Shown piece by piece: positions 30,444 through 40,301 of a stretch of 64,000 nucleotides of DNA; position 1 is the stretch's first letter, and the number at the start of each line of letters is the position of its first letter. The position numbers and the translations under genes were made by a program. The notes beneath the pieces were generated by a model. It ran no database searches and was not told the origin of the DNA. It saw only the letters and a list, made by a program, of their open reading frames with translations. This DNA comes from JABCYV01 sp963729325 (GTDB lineage: Bacteria > Acidobacteriota > Terriglobia > Terriglobales > Acidobacteriaceae), in assembly GCA_963729325.1 (NCBI GenBank), contig CAVSNS010000011.1:62001-126000 (forward strand), given 5' to 3'.

Positions 30444-30528
30444 AGGTTGCGCACCATATTAGCCTGAACCCACCGCTGGCGGGATTGAAGATGCCAGCGT
30501 GTGTCATTCTCTGGCCACGAAAAGCCAG

Positions 30529-30568
30529 TTACAATGCTCCTCGTACCGTTAGAATAGGCGGCCATTTG
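30529..30568 (+). promoter_or_regulatory. Promoter-like site and near-leaderless start of the acyltransferase gene
   Basis: -10 box TAGAAT at 30550-30555, ten bases before the TTG at 30566 that opens the acyltransferase frame. The -35 region (TTACAA at 30529) is weak, with a short spacer. Confidence 0.4.
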
Positions 30569-31823
30569 ACGACAATTTCTGCTGACGCCAGTCCAGCAAT
30601 GAGATCACCATCGGTGAAACCGGGGCCCACGCTTTCGTCCGAAGGTCTGCTTCGGCCGCGCATGCCGGAATTGGACACGATACGTGGAATCGCAGTGCTG
30701 CTAGTCCTGTTTTTCCATGGCTTCGGCTTCCGCTACGGTCTTCACGGCCTGTCCGGATTGCCAAAACTGTTTGTAGCGGCTACCCTGCCCGGTTGGGTCG
30801 GCGTAAATCTGTTTTTTGTGCTCTCGGGATTTTTAATCACTGGTATCTTGCTCGATTCTAAGTCTGCAGCCCATTTACTACCGGCGTTTCTACATTCGTC
30901 GTGCTCTGCGCATTTTGCCGCTGTATTACGCGGTGCTTCTCTTTCTCGCGGTCCTAATCGCGAACTGGCTTAGTGAGCCGGCACGCATCCTGGGCATTCT
31001 TGGGACTCAGCTTTTTGTACCTCTCCAACGTCACCGAGTTATTCGGGGTACCGATGCAATACGGAGTTTTGTGGTCGCTGGCGGTAGAGGAGCACTTCTA
31101 CCTGTTATGGCCAGCTGCGGTGCGCGCGCTTTCGCGGCGACGAGTGGCAATTGTCGGCGGGATCATTTGCGTTCTATGCCCAATTTGCGAGCGCTCTATT
31201 ACTTTCTCGGCTACAACGAGGGCACTGGGTATACCTGGCTGATCGCAGACGGTCTGGCGTCTGGGAGCGGTGCTGGCAGCGGTGGCTCGGGGTCCTTTAG
31301 GAACACGTTCTCGCATGTGGGGCGTTACCCTTGCGGCTTTTGCAGTGAGCCTGACGATGTTTGCCGTGGGTTATCCATTCGGAATATTTCTCGCCAGCAG
31401 GTTCTTAGGCATCACGCTAAGGGAAACAGCATTGAATCTTTTCTTTGCAGGAACGGTCGCCTTTGCTCTTCTGGCCGGAACTTCGCAGTGGCGATGGCTT
31501 GTCAACCGGCGGGTGCTGCAGTTCTTCGGCGAAATCAGTTATGGCGTTTACCTCATTCACATGTTGATGTTCGACCTGGAGGACCACTTCCTAAAAAATC
31601 GGTTCCCTTTCCTATCCCCTGCTAGCGAACATTTTGGGTCATGGTTTTTCATTTTTGTATCGCTGCAGGTTTCACCGTGAGTGTAGCCTGTCTCTCCCGC
31701 TGGTATTTTGAAGAACCTTTTCTGCGGCTTAAGAAGCGTCTTGAAGGACCAAGCGAGGAATCCGCGGCGGCGTTCCAAGGAGCGCCGCAAACTCAACCTG
31801 CAGAAGACTTGAGAACCGCATAG
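30566..31823 (+). CDS. Acyltransferase family 3 membrane protein (OafA/YrhL-like), about five frameshifts
   Basis: Inner-membrane O-acyltransferase that modifies surface glycans or lipids. Conserved pieces in order: MPELDTIRGIAVLLVLFFHG (catalytic His after the first TM), GWVGVNLFFVLSGFLITGIL, RRFYIRRALRILPLYYAV (restored), VLWSLAVEEHFYLLWP, FFGEISYGVYLIHML, and a C-terminal WYFEEPFLRLKKR. Frame changes are needed near 30868, 30980, 31195, 31265 and 31650. ATG 30599 or 30663 are alternative starts. Five breaks in 1.2 kb suggest either a poor patch or a decaying gene. Confidence 0.8.
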
Positions 31824-31864
31824 CCGTCTTTCTGGCACTGCAACCATCACTTACGGGGTCACGA

Positions 31865-33010
31865 TTGCGAGAAACAGCATTAACACAAGTTCCTTCGGCT
31901 CAAGCGGCCGAGCCTATCAGAACATCTGTCGGCGAGCCCTCGCAACGAGAAATTCTCGCGTTGGCCATCACAACGTTGGCTGTCTTTATGGTTTCGCTTG
32001 GGTGCTTCGCGAAATTCTCCAACTTCTTCGGCGTGGTGGATAATTCCGGAGACAACCGGGCGTACATCAACGTGGCCGTAGCCATCAGACACTGGAGCTT
32101 CCACGGACTTTTCATCAAACACTTCTGGGGCTTGCCTTATGTAATGGCTGCGGTTTCAACCGTCACGCGCATTTCGGACCGCGCGTCATTGCTTCTGGTT
32201 TGCTTGCTCTCGTCAATTGTTGCCGCCGTCCTCACGTTCCGTTTGTGGGGCGGCTGGGTAGCGGGATTTTTTACGGTGCTTAATTTTGAGTGGATGCAGC
32301 GCTCGTGCCTGGGCGGATCCGAGCCGCTGTTCGTGGTTCTTTTGTTTGCCAGTTTTCTGGCGGTCAGGCGTGAGCGCTGGATTCTGGCCGCTCTTCTAGC
32401 CTCGTTCAGCACGACTGTCAGACCCCTCGGTTTTCTAGCTCTGGCTGGAATAGGACTGACCCTGCTGTGGAAGCGTGAATACCGTACGCTTTCTATTGCC
32501 GTTGTGGTCGGCGCGGCAATCGGGGCTGCTTATGTGCTACCGCTGTGGTGGCTCTTCGGGGACCCCTTAGCGACGGCACATAGTTATCAAAGTCAGGGAG
32601 GTCATCGGCTGTTCGGGCTTCCACTCTACGCCATCATAAAAGGGACGTTCCTCTACCCTGCACCTTGGACGAGTTTGGTGTTGAGCTTCGGCTGGATCCT
32701 TTTTGTTCTTGCCGGAACTGTCGCGATGTTCGCCAGGGAAAGTTTTCGTACATACTTCAGGTCACGCCCGGTCGAGATATTTTTCGCCGTTACCTATTTA
32801 TTTTTGATCTTTTCGTACAACTCTCCATATTGGGCTCGCGGAACCTTTCAGCGCTTCGCCATCCCGATTATTCCGTTCGTTCTTTCCGCGCTGCTGCCCT
32901 GGATACCGAAGTCGCGTGGCCTGCTCTGGGGATTGGGAATCGTGTCTCCAGTATTAGCGGCCGCCTCAGCGATCGGCATCAGGAACGTGTTCCATATGAT
33001 TCACTCATGA
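31865..33010 (+). CDS. GT-C-like polytopic membrane protein, putative lipid-linked glycosyltransferase
   Basis: 381 residues, about ten TM segments. The first periplasmic loop has DNSGDNRAYINVA, with acidic residues positioned as in the first loop of GT-C enzymes using polyprenyl-phosphate sugars. Conserved family text cannot be assigned more precisely. The TTG start at 31865 is uncertain. It lies between an acyltransferase and two methyltransferases on the same strand, which supports a role in making or exporting a decorated glycan. Confidence 0.6.
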   Translation: MRETALTQVPSAQAAEPIRTSVGEPSQREILALAITTLAVFMVSLGCFAKFSNFFGVVDNSGDNRAYINVAVAIRHWSFHGLFIKHFWGLPYVMAAVSTVTRISDRASLLLVCLLSSIVAAVLTFRLWGGWVAGFFTVLNFEWMQRSCLGGSEPLFVVLLFASFLAVRRERWILAALLASFSTTVRPLGFLALAGIGLTLLWKREYRTLSIAVVVGAAIGAAYVLPLWWLFGDPLATAHSYQSQGGHRLFGLPLYAIIKGTFLYPAPWTSLVLSFGWILFVLAGTVAMFARESFRTYFRSRPVEIFFAVTYLFLIFSYNSPYWARGTFQRFAIPIIPFVLSALLPWIPKSRGLLWGLGIVSPVLAAASAIGIRNVFHMIHS

Positions 33011-33038
33011 TCGCACTGGAGATGAACTATCCGTCGAG

Positions 33039-33629
33039 ATGGAACTAAAGCTCAATATTGGTGCTGGAGTTTCCGGAGCGCCCGGGTGGTACAACATCGA
33101 CAACTCGCCCACCATTGCGCTTTCCCGTCTTCCGTTCGGCCGCCGGATCTTCCGCACTCCCGATTGGCCCAAAGATGTGCGCCGGCACGATGTGAAGAAA
33201 GGCCTCCCTTTTGGCGATGAAAGTGTCAGCTACATTTATTCCTCGCACACCTTTGAGCATTTCACTTGGGAACAATCGCTCACCGTCGCCCGGGAATGTT
33301 TTCGGGTACTACGATCAGGAGGCTCGCTGCGCGTCGTCGTACCTGACCTCCGACTCATCGTCCAAGACTATATGGAGAGTTCCGACCCGCTGGCTTCGCA
33401 CCGTTTTCTGGAACGCCTCTCCCTCGGTCACACGTTTCACGATGTCGTCCACCCGGGCGCGAACCACTCTCAGATGTTTGACGAACGCTCCCTCGTCCAC
33501 CTGATGAAGCAAGCGGGCTTTTCGCACCCCGAGGTTCGCCATTTCATGGAGAGTTGTATTCCTGATGTGGCTAGTGTTGAGCTGGCATCTCGTCAGCGCG
33601 AGAGTCTCTACGTGGAGGCTTCGAAGTAA
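33039..33629 (+). CDS. SAM-dependent methyltransferase, class I
   Basis: 196 residues, opening LNIGAGVSGAPGWYNID, which is the short form of motif I used in sugar or lipopolysaccharide-cluster methyltransferases. Then a motif with a pair of acidic and His residues (IYSSHTFEHFTWEQ) and the post-motif GGSLRVVVPDLRLIV. It follows the GT-C gene after 28 bp. The acceptor is unknown. Confidence 0.8.
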   Translation: MELKLNIGAGVSGAPGWYNIDNSPTIALSRLPFGRRIFRTPDWPKDVRRHDVKKGLPFGDESVSYIYSSHTFEHFTWEQSLTVARECFRVLRSGGSLRVVVPDLRLIVQDYMESSDPLASHRFLERLSLGHTFHDVVHPGANHSQMFDERSLVHLMKQAGFSHPEVRHFMESCIPDVASVELASRQRESLYVEASK

Positions 33630-33650
33630 GAGGGCTTGGCTGACATCAGT

Positions 33651-33692
33651 TGGCGTGTAGATTCCCGTTCCCGCTAGACTAGGCGCGCATGA
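33651..33692 (+). promoter_or_regulatory. Promoter-like element, copy 1 of the TAGACTAGGCGCGCATGA direct repeat
   Basis: TTGGCG at 33651, a spacer of about 18 bases, TAGACT at 33675-33680, then AGGCGCGC and ATGA. The 18-base block 33675-33692 is identical to 34577-34594. Here the ATG at 33689 does not begin the FkbM frame that follows. Confidence 0.5.
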
Positions 33693-33759
33693 TCCTTGGC
33701 GCAGCGTCTGGTGGTGATCGCACACTGATGTTGATTCACGCTGCTCTCAGGGTGATCGC

Positions 33760-34511
33760 ATGGCGACAATTCGCACCCTTTTCGAACGCTTCAGCCGGCA
33801 TCGGGTCCTCAAGCGAAAACTACCAGCGGATCTCGGCGGACGCCGCCTTTATGTCTCACCGGATGCAGCCCTTCGTTTCTGGCTTCCTATCACCGACCGC
33901 ACCGATCCGCTTCTATTCCAACTGGTACGTGAATTCGTGAAACCGGGTGCTGTGGTTTGGGACGTAGGTGCGAATGTTGGATTGTTCAGCTTCGCCGCGG
34001 CCGCGCTCGCCGGCGAAGCTGGATTCGTGCTGGCGATCGAGGCCGATCCATGGCTCGCTTCGCTTCTCATTCGCAGCGCGGAAGTGCACCCCGCCCGCCA
34101 GGCATCTGTTGCTGTGCTCGCGGCGGCAGTTTCGAATGTGCCGGGCGTCGCGCGTTTCCATGTCGCCCGTCGGGGCCGCAATGCGAATTCCCTGGAGGGT
34201 TTGGGCGCCGATGGCGGCGCGAGCGGCGGCGCCCGTTATTCATTTCCAACCTCGACAGTCACGCTCGACGGGCTCATGGATTTCTTTCCCGCGCCCAGTC
34301 TGATCAAAATCGATATCGAGGGCGCGGAGTATCAGCGCTTGTCGGCGCGCAGCAGCTGCTAGCGAAACACCGGCCGGTGATTCTCGCCGAAGTTGCGGAG
34401 TCAAACCGAAGTCGAGTGCAGGAGTGTTTACACGGTTACAAGTTCTTCATGACGAACGGGCAGCCGGCCGCTGGTGTTCCCAACAATCTCATTGCCCTGC
34501 CGAGAGAGTGA
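33760..34511 (+). CDS. FkbM-family methyltransferase, one frameshift
   Basis: O-methyltransferase of the FkbM type. AGGGTG precedes ATG 33760. Motif I is VVWDVGANVGLFSF, followed by VLAIEADPWLASLL. The family hallmark LIKIDIEGAEY is at about 34305-34335. One base is missing near 34335; after restoration the text continues SALVGAQQLLAKHRPVILAE up to the stop at 34511. About 250 residues. Likely modifies the product of the nearby glycan genes. Confidence 0.85.
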
Positions 34512-34551
34512 AGCGTGTGAGGCAAGAAGAAATGTTGTTCGAGTTCATGAG

Positions 34552-34594
34552 TTGGCGCGGTCACTCTGGTCCGCGTTAGACTAGGCGCGCATGA
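34552..34594 (+). promoter_or_regulatory. Promoter-like element, copy 2 of the direct repeat, -10 box eight bases before ATG
   Basis: TTGGCG at 34552, a 19-base spacer, TAGACT (TANNNT type) at 34577-34582 and the start codon at 34591. Transcription from this box would begin at or near the A of ATG, so the mRNA would be leaderless. Confidence 0.5.
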
Positions 34595-35383
34595 ACCTCC
34601 CTTGGCGCAAGCGACTGTTGCTGCTCATCGCGATCTCTTGGCGCGATACTGCTTTGCGTTTCTCTGCCAGCGCACGCCGAGGAAGATGACCTCGACAAGT
34701 CTCCGCCCAAGGGGATGACGACAGACGAACTGATCCGCCGCTTCACCGCCAAAGAAGCAGAATGGAAGCGCGCGAGGGAGCAGTACACCTTCCGGCAATC
34801 AATTGATGTGAAAGCCATGGCAGGCGAAAGTGTAGTGGGCGAATACCGGCAAGTTGCGGACATCAGTTATAGACAGGGACAGCGGGTCAAGAATGTGGTG
34901 CTCGCTCCGCAGGCCAGTACCAATCTTTCGAAAGAGGATATCGAAGACCTGGAAACGCGGCCGTCGTTCACCATTAGCAGCGATGAGTTGCCTGAGTACG
35001 ATGTGGCTTACAGCGGTCAGCAAAAGGTCGACGAGCTGCACTGCTACGTTTTTGACGTGAAACCCAAACGCATAGAGAAAGGCAAGCGATACTTCGAGGG
35101 ACGGATCTGGGTTGACGACCAAGATTTTCAGATCGTAAAGAACCGCGGCAAGTCCGTACCTGACATCAAGATTATCAAGAAGAAGAAAGTCGTTGAGGAG
35201 AACCTTTTCCCGACGTTCACCACCTATCGTGAGCAGATTGGCGGGAAGTATTGGTTTCCTACGTTCTCCTCGGCCGATGACACGCTGCGCTTTCAGACCA
35301 ACGACGTACGCATCAGGGAAGTGCTGAAGTTTACCAACTACCAACTGGTGGGATCGACAGCGCAGGCTCAGCCGCAGAAATAG
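34591..35383 (+). CDS. Secreted outer-membrane lipoprotein-sorting-like protein, one frameshift
   Basis: Starts MNLPWRKRLLLLIAI; after removal of one base near 34637 the signal peptide continues LGAILLCVSLPAHAEE. The mature part (about 240 residues) has a beta-rich LolA/LppX-like clam-shell pattern: YTFRQSIDVKAMAG, VDELHCYVFDVKPKRIEKG, RYFEGRIWVDDQDFQIVKNR, TYREQIGGKYWFPTF. Such proteins bind lipid chains in the periplasm. It is downstream of the putative glycan cluster. No lipobox is visible. Confidence 0.75.
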
Positions 35384-35426
35384 GAGTACTCACCCCACGC
35401 GGAATCTGGCTGAGTGATGAATGCGC

Positions 35427-36029
35427 TCAGTAGAACAAATACTTTCGCCACTTATCATCTGACCGGCCCATCAATCGCATGATGTGGCGACTGGTATGTA
35501 GATTGAATGCGCGCGGCTCGCGCAACAGTTTCATGCCGGCTTCCGCGGGAAGCTGATTGCCCTTTTGCCGGTTGCAGGGATGGCAGCAGGCCACCAGATT
35601 TTCCCAGGTTGAAGCGCCGCCACGGGAGCGCGGCGCTACGTGATCGAGGGTCAATTCACTCGAAGGCAGAACCTCCCCGCAGTATTGGCAGGTATTGCGA
35701 TCGCGCAGCAGGATGTTCTTACGAGAGAGCGCCCGGCTCTGATGCGGAATGCGGCGATACTCCAGCAGCCGGATCACGGAAGGCACACGAATCGCCAGGC
35801 GAGCGGCGTGCAGGAAGTGGCCGTTCTCCTCTTCGGTCATGGCAACGCCCTTCAGCACCAGCACAATGGCGCGCCGCGCCGCGCAGACGTTGATCGGCTC
35901 GTACGACGCGTTCAGCACCAGCACCGGAGCGTGCAGGGCATGGCCGTTGCTGCCCTGGTGCGTTCCCACAATCGCCGCGGATACCACGTGAGCGCCGCCG
36001 CCTACCGAATTGTTCCATCTGCCTGACAT
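35427..36029 (-). CDS. HNH endonuclease-domain protein
   Basis: 200 residues. N-terminal strand-helix region typical of stand-alone HNH proteins (VLNASYEPINVCAARRAIVL). HNH core at about 110-165: zinc pairs CQYC and CHPC, catalytic LDHV, PRSRGG and WENLVACC. Stand-alone genes of this type are common in many phyla and have no assigned role. It starts 10 bp after the comF stop, in one operon with it. Confidence 0.88.
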   Translation of the reverse strand: MSGRWNNSVGGGAHVVSAAIVGTHQGSNGHALHAPVLVLNASYEPINVCAARRAIVLVLKGVAMTEEENGHFLHAARLAIRVPSVIRLLEYRRIPHQSRALSRKNILLRDRNTCQYCGEVLPSSELTLDHVAPRSRGGASTWENLVACCHPCNRQKGNQLPAEAGMKLLREPRAFNLHTSRHIMRLMGRSDDKWRKYLFY

Positions 36030-36039
36030 AGTGCTTACA

Positions 36040-37035
36040 TCATCCCGCAGCCGCCATCGTCATCCCAGCTCGTTCCTCGGCGTCCAAGTCGGCGTGGTTC
36101 GCGTCTGCCTTCAGAGTGCGCGCCACTGTAGCCACAAATACCTTAGATGCTCCCGCCCGCCTCAGAATTCGCGCGCATTCTGACACCGTGGTACCCGTAG
36201 TGAAGACATCGTCCACCAGCAGAATCTCGCGCCCCGCGACCTTCTCCGGTTTAGCCACAACAAAAGCGCCGCGAATGTTCTCCCGCCGTTGATGCCGCGT
36301 GAGTCCAGTCTGAGTTTGAGTCTCCCGGCGACGCTCCAGAACCGCAGTATCCAAGGTCAAACGATCCTGGCCCGCGTGCTTTAAAGCCGCCCGAACGATC
36401 ACCTCAGACTGATTGAATCCGCGCTGCCGTAGCTTCCGGGAGTAAAGAGGCACGGGCACAACCAGAATCTCGGCGGCCCGAAAAGAAGGTTCCAGGTCGG
36501 CTATGGCTTCCCTCAGCATGCGTCCCAGCACACCAGCCGCGGGACGGACCTGCTCGTATTTCAGCAGATGAACGAGCTCCCGCAGTCCGCCCTCATAGCT
36601 TCCGTAGGCTGAGGCCTTGGCGAAGGTTGGCTCCAACCGCCGGCACAGTCCGCAGCGTGGCCCACCCAGCTCACCGGTGAAGGCGTAAGGACTCACCATG
36701 CGCTCCCCGCAAATAGAGCAGACTCCGTCGCCGATCGGCCGCATGTCGGACAGGCATTCGACACAGACTGGGAGCCGGGAAATATTAACCAGAGGGGCGC
36801 CGCAAAGGCGGCAATCGGAGGGGAAAAGCGTGGCGAACAAACTTTCGGCAATGCCGCTCACCGAGGAGACCAATGAAGATACCCGCGAACAGTTACGCGC
36901 TACGACCTTGGTCCCGGCAGCCCGGATTGGGTCCCCGCTACTGCTGAAGACGAACCTCCCTCGTCCCACTCGTGCTCGGGGGGCTCCAAGCGGACGAATC
37001 TGCTTCAGTATAGCGGGCGGGCTGGGCCCGCGCAA
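36040..37035 (-). CDS. comF: ComF-family amidophosphoribosyltransferase-like protein
   Basis: N-terminal double zinc ribbon (CRLCGAPL, CVECLSDMRP, CSICGERMVS, CGLCRRLE) and C-terminal PRTase domain with the PRPP loop ILLVDDVFTTGTTVSE. In other bacteria ComF takes part in DNA uptake. The 331-residue reading probably starts too early; family members begin about 55 residues later, near GIAESLFATLFPSDC. It is preceded by a small zinc-ribbon gene and followed by the HNH gene, all on the minus strand. Confidence 0.88.
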   Translation of the reverse strand: MRGPSPPAILKQIRPLGAPRARVGRGRFVFSSSGDPIRAAGTKVVARNCSRVSSLVSSVSGIAESLFATLFPSDCRLCGAPLVNISRLPVCVECLSDMRPIGDGVCSICGERMVSPYAFTGELGGPRCGLCRRLEPTFAKASAYGSYEGGLRELVHLLKYEQVRPAAGVLGRMLREAIADLEPSFRAAEILVVPVPLYSRKLRQRGFNQSEVIVRAALKHAGQDRLTLDTAVLERRRETQTQTGLTRHQRRENIRGAFVVAKPEKVAGREILLVDDVFTTGTTVSECARILRRAGASKVFVATVARTLKADANHADLDAEERAGMTMAAAG

Positions 37036-37050
37036 CGCGTGGGTCGCGAA

Positions 37051-37257
37051 TCAGGCAGCAGCGCGATGCGTTACCTCGGTTTCACGCTCCCGAACCGGCA
37101 CAAAACCAGGCTGGTAAGACCTGCGGAAACAGTCTCCGCACCGCACCGGGCGCAAATACAACGCGGGCAGAATGTATTTTTCCACGAAATTACGGGGACG
37201 CGAACGGTATCCCTCAACACTGCCACAATCGCGACACAGGAACGGCTTGCGAACCAT
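37051..37257 (-). CDS. Small zinc-ribbon-like protein
   Basis: 68 residues from ATG 37257, with GAGGTG about nine bases upstream; the open frame extends further upstream but without a good start. Two CxxC pairs (FLCRDCGSVEG and RCGDCFRRS) separated by 30 residues would bind one Zn. It begins the comF-HNH operon. Function unknown. Confidence 0.6.
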   Translation of the reverse strand: MVRKPFLCRDCGSVEGYRSRPRNFVEKYILPALYLRPVRCGDCFRRSYQPGFVPVRERETEVTHRAAA

Positions 37258-37488
37258 AGTCGTACACCTCAGAACAACGACCAGAGGAACCGATCGGAAG
37301 TGCCATTGTAGCAAACTGCGGTAGCTCTCAGGAGTTACCCGACTTGCCATTAACATGTTGATTATATCGGACGCAAAAACTGCCGGAAACGACGCTGGTC
37401 TCCCCCTTGTAAAACAGGGCACACGCGTGCTAACGTGCGCGGTCTTGCCTTAATCAAGTTAAGCTAAAAGTTACGAGGACCTTCTTTC

Positions 37489-39513
37489 ATGAGCCCGGTG
37501 AATGCGCCCGAAGTCCCGAAGAAATTTCAACCCTATGTCCCCGAGCACATGGAAATGCGGGAATTTACCTTCCGCGCATTGTTGATCGGACTGGTAATGA
37601 CCACGATCCTGGGCTCGGCCAACGCGTACCTGGGGCTGCGGGCTGGCATGACGATTGCCGCAACCTATCCAGCCGCCGTCATCGGCATGGCGCTGCTCAA
37701 GCTCATGAAGGGTTCTCTGCTAGAGGAAAACATTGCTCGTACCGTGGGATCGATCGGCGAATCCGTCGCCGCCGGCGCGATCTTCACTTTGCCAGCGTTC
37801 GTGTTGTCCGGGGCGTGGCCAGTTTTCAGCGTTCACGAGGCGTACTGGAAATCGGTGGCGCTCATGGCCGTCGGAGGAACCCTGGGCATTCTTTTCGTCA
37901 CCCTACTGCGGCGTGTCATGGTGGAAGACCCAGAGCTTCCCTTCCCGGAGTCGGTTGCCGCTTCCGAGATTCACAAGGCTGGTCAACAAGGCAGCAAGGC
38001 AGCCAAGATTTTATTCGCCAATATGGGATTCGGCGCCCTGATGTATTTCCTGGGTTCGATCAAGCTGTTCAACATCAGCCGGGACGTTATCTTTCGAGTA
38101 GGCAATTTTGGAAAAACCCTGAAGCTCGGCCGAGCCATCAATTCGCCCAACGTCGCCACCGGAGCTATGACGACATTTTCCGCTCCGGCCGTCAGCCCGG
38201 CTTACCTCGGCGTGGGTTACATCATTGGACCTCGGCTGGCTTCGCTGAACTTTGCCGGCGGCGTGGTAGCGTGGGGCCTGCTGGTTCCGCTCCTTCTCTT
38301 CTTCCTCGGACCGCAACTCAGGACAGGCCTGCCCGCCGATGCTGGCATCGAAGCCTGGGGCGGTCTAGCCACGGCGGTATGGTTTTCCATCGTTCGCCCC
38401 ATTGCCGTGGGCGGCATGATGGTGGGCGCCGGGTTCACTCTGTTTCGCATGCGCCGGAGTCTCTGGTTGGGCATGAAGCGTGCCGTAGCGGATCTGAAGA
38501 AATCTGCCGCTGCTCATGCCGCAACCAGTCGCGTCGATCGCGATCTCAATGGGAAAGTTGTCTTTACCGGTCTGGGCGTGGTTTTCGTCTGCATGGTGCT
38601 GCTATACGCCTACTTCACCGGGATGCTGGGAGGCGGGGCGGTTGCGGCGCTGGTCATGATTGTCCTGGGCTTTTTCTTCGCCGCCGTGTCCGGCAACCTG
38701 GTCGGGATGATCGGATCGTCAAATAATCCGGTGTCTGGATTGACCTTGTGCACGCTTATCATCGCTGCACTCTTGATGGTGTCGATTGGCGTTTCCGGAA
38801 TGAGTGGAGTGTCCGCAGTGCTGGGTGTGGCCGCTGTCGTCTGTGTCTCGTCGGCAGTTGCGGGCGAGATGCTGCAGGACTTGAAAGTCGGACACATCCT
38901 GGGCGGTACCCCTGCCAAAATGCAGATTGGCGACCTCTTCGGGATCGTGGCCGCCAGTCTAGTGCTGTTCTTTCCCTTGCTGGTGCTGAATAAGGCTTAC
39001 GGTTTCGGCAGCCGCGAACTTCCGGCACCGCAGGCCGGGCTGATGGCTTCGCTGGCCCAAGGTATCGTGAACCACAACATGGCATGGCCGCTGGTGATCG
39101 TCGGCATCTTGATGGGATTCGCTCTCATCATGGTAGAGGTCAAGAGCCCGATGCTCTTTGCCGTGGGCATGTACTTGCCACTGGAGACCACGTTCGCCAT
39201 TTTCGTGGGCGGGATCATTCGCTGGGCTACGGACAAACTGCGCGATCGCCGTGGCCTGAACGACGCGCAAAAGGCACGGGTTGAGAATGCAGGGGTGCTC
39301 ACCGCCTCCGGTCTGATTGCGGGCGAAGCCCTGTGTGGGCTGGTGGTCGCGGGCTTCCGCGGATTTCAGAAACCGTTGCCGGTGATCTTTGCGAACCCCT
39401 CCGACATCCTGGGGGTGCTCGCTTTCATCGTGCTCATCGTAGTGATGATCCGCGTTCCGCTGGCCAATGCGGGCCACCCGGATGAGCCTGCTCCGCCGAC
39501 GGCGATTATGTGA
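37489..39513 (+). CDS. OPT-family oligopeptide transporter
   Basis: 674 residues, about 16 TM segments, GAGGA site nine bases before ATG 37489. OPT signatures: GSANAYLGLRAGMTIAATYP, ARTVGSIGESVAAGAIFTLP, GNLVGMIGSSNNPVSGLT and the acidic/His loop region before the C-terminus (SPMLFAVGMYLPLETTFAIF). It imports small peptides or metal chelates with protons. The gene stands alone on the plus strand, followed 21 bp later by yggS. Intact frame. Confidence 0.92.
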   Translation: MSPVNAPEVPKKFQPYVPEHMEMREFTFRALLIGLVMTTILGSANAYLGLRAGMTIAATYPAAVIGMALLKLMKGSLLEENIARTVGSIGESVAAGAIFTLPAFVLSGAWPVFSVHEAYWKSVALMAVGGTLGILFVTLLRRVMVEDPELPFPESVAASEIHKAGQQGSKAAKILFANMGFGALMYFLGSIKLFNISRDVIFRVGNFGKTLKLGRAINSPNVATGAMTTFSAPAVSPAYLGVGYIIGPRLASLNFAGGVVAWGLLVPLLLFFLGPQLRTGLPADAGIEAWGGLATAVWFSIVRPIAVGGMMVGAGFTLFRMRRSLWLGMKRAVADLKKSAAAHAATSRVDRDLNGKVVFTGLGVVFVCMVLLYAYFTGMLGGGAVAALVMIVLGFFFAAVSGNLVGMIGSSNNPVSGLTLCTLIIAALLMVSIGVSGMSGVSAVLGVAAVVCVSSAVAGEMLQDLKVGHILGGTPAKMQIGDLFGIVAASLVLFFPLLVLNKAYGFGSRELPAPQAGLMASLAQGIVNHNMAWPLVIVGILMGFALIMVEVKSPMLFAVGMYLPLETTFAIFVGGIIRWATDKLRDRRGLNDAQKARVENAGVLTASGLIAGEALCGLVVAGFRGFQKPLPVIFANPSDILGVLAFIVLIVVMIRVPLANAGHPDEPAPPTAIM

Positions 39514-39534
39514 TCGCATGGCGCGGGACGCTCC

Positions 39535-40258
39535 GTGGTTTATTCTTCTTCAGTGTCCGTCGCCGAAAATGTTGCTCATATCCGGGAAGCCATCGCGGCT
39601 GCCGCGCGTCGTGCCCAGCGCCAGCCCGAAGAAATCGCCCTCATGGCAGTCACCAAGACCTTCCCGCCAGAGCGTATCCGCGAGGCTTACGAGGCCGGAC
39701 TTCGGTTGTTCGGCGAAAATCGTGTTCAAGAGTTTGCGGGAAAGGCGAGCGCGTTGGCCGATTTGCGCGATGCCGACTGGCATATGATCGGTCACCTGCA
39801 AACGAACAAAGCCGGCAAAGCTGCGGAGCTTTTTGCCGCGGTGGACTCAGTCGACTCTTTGCGACTGGCCCAGAAGATCAATGATTCCGCCCAGGAACTC
39901 GGGAAGAAACTGAACGTTCTGATCGAAATCAACGTCGGGGGCGAGGAGGCCAAGACCGGCATCGTTCCCGAATCGAGCGAACTGGAAGAAATTCTTCGCG
40001 CGGCACCCAGGCTCGAACATCTTGTATTTCGCGGGTTGATGACCATTCCTCCATTTACCGACGGATCCGCAAGATGCACGGCCATATTTTCGCAGGCTGC
40101 GGGAAGTACGCGACCAGCTTGCGGCAAAACGACTGCCCGCTATCCAGATGGACGTGCTCTCCATGGGCATGTCGCACGACTTCGAAGTCGCCATCGAAGA
40201 GGGTTCGACCTGTGTGCGCGTTGGAACCGCCATTTTTGGCGAGAGAACGAAAGCCTAA
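39535..40258 (+). CDS. yggS: PLP homeostasis protein YggS/PROSC family, one frameshift
   Basis: Binds pyridoxal phosphate and keeps vitamin B6 and amino-acid pools balanced. GTG 39535 is the likely start. PLP lysine is in ALMAVTKTFPPERI; other family text: LFGENRVQEFAGKA, WHMIGHLQTNKAGKA, LVFRGLMTIPPF. Removing one G near 40066 joins TDD to PQDARPYFRRLREVRDQL, ending SMGMSHDFEVAIEEG and VRVGTAIFGER, as expected. Restored length about 240 residues. The following gene is yggU, the usual neighbour; yggT is absent. Confidence 0.92.
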
Positions 40259-40301
40259 CCATTAGACATAGAGCAAATCTTAGGAGTTTGGTCTTCGGAT
40301 T

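Noticed and set aside
37815..38726. Plus-strand frame of 303 codons within the OPT transporter
   Set aside because: Arg/Ser-rich alternate frame of a well-supported transporter gene.
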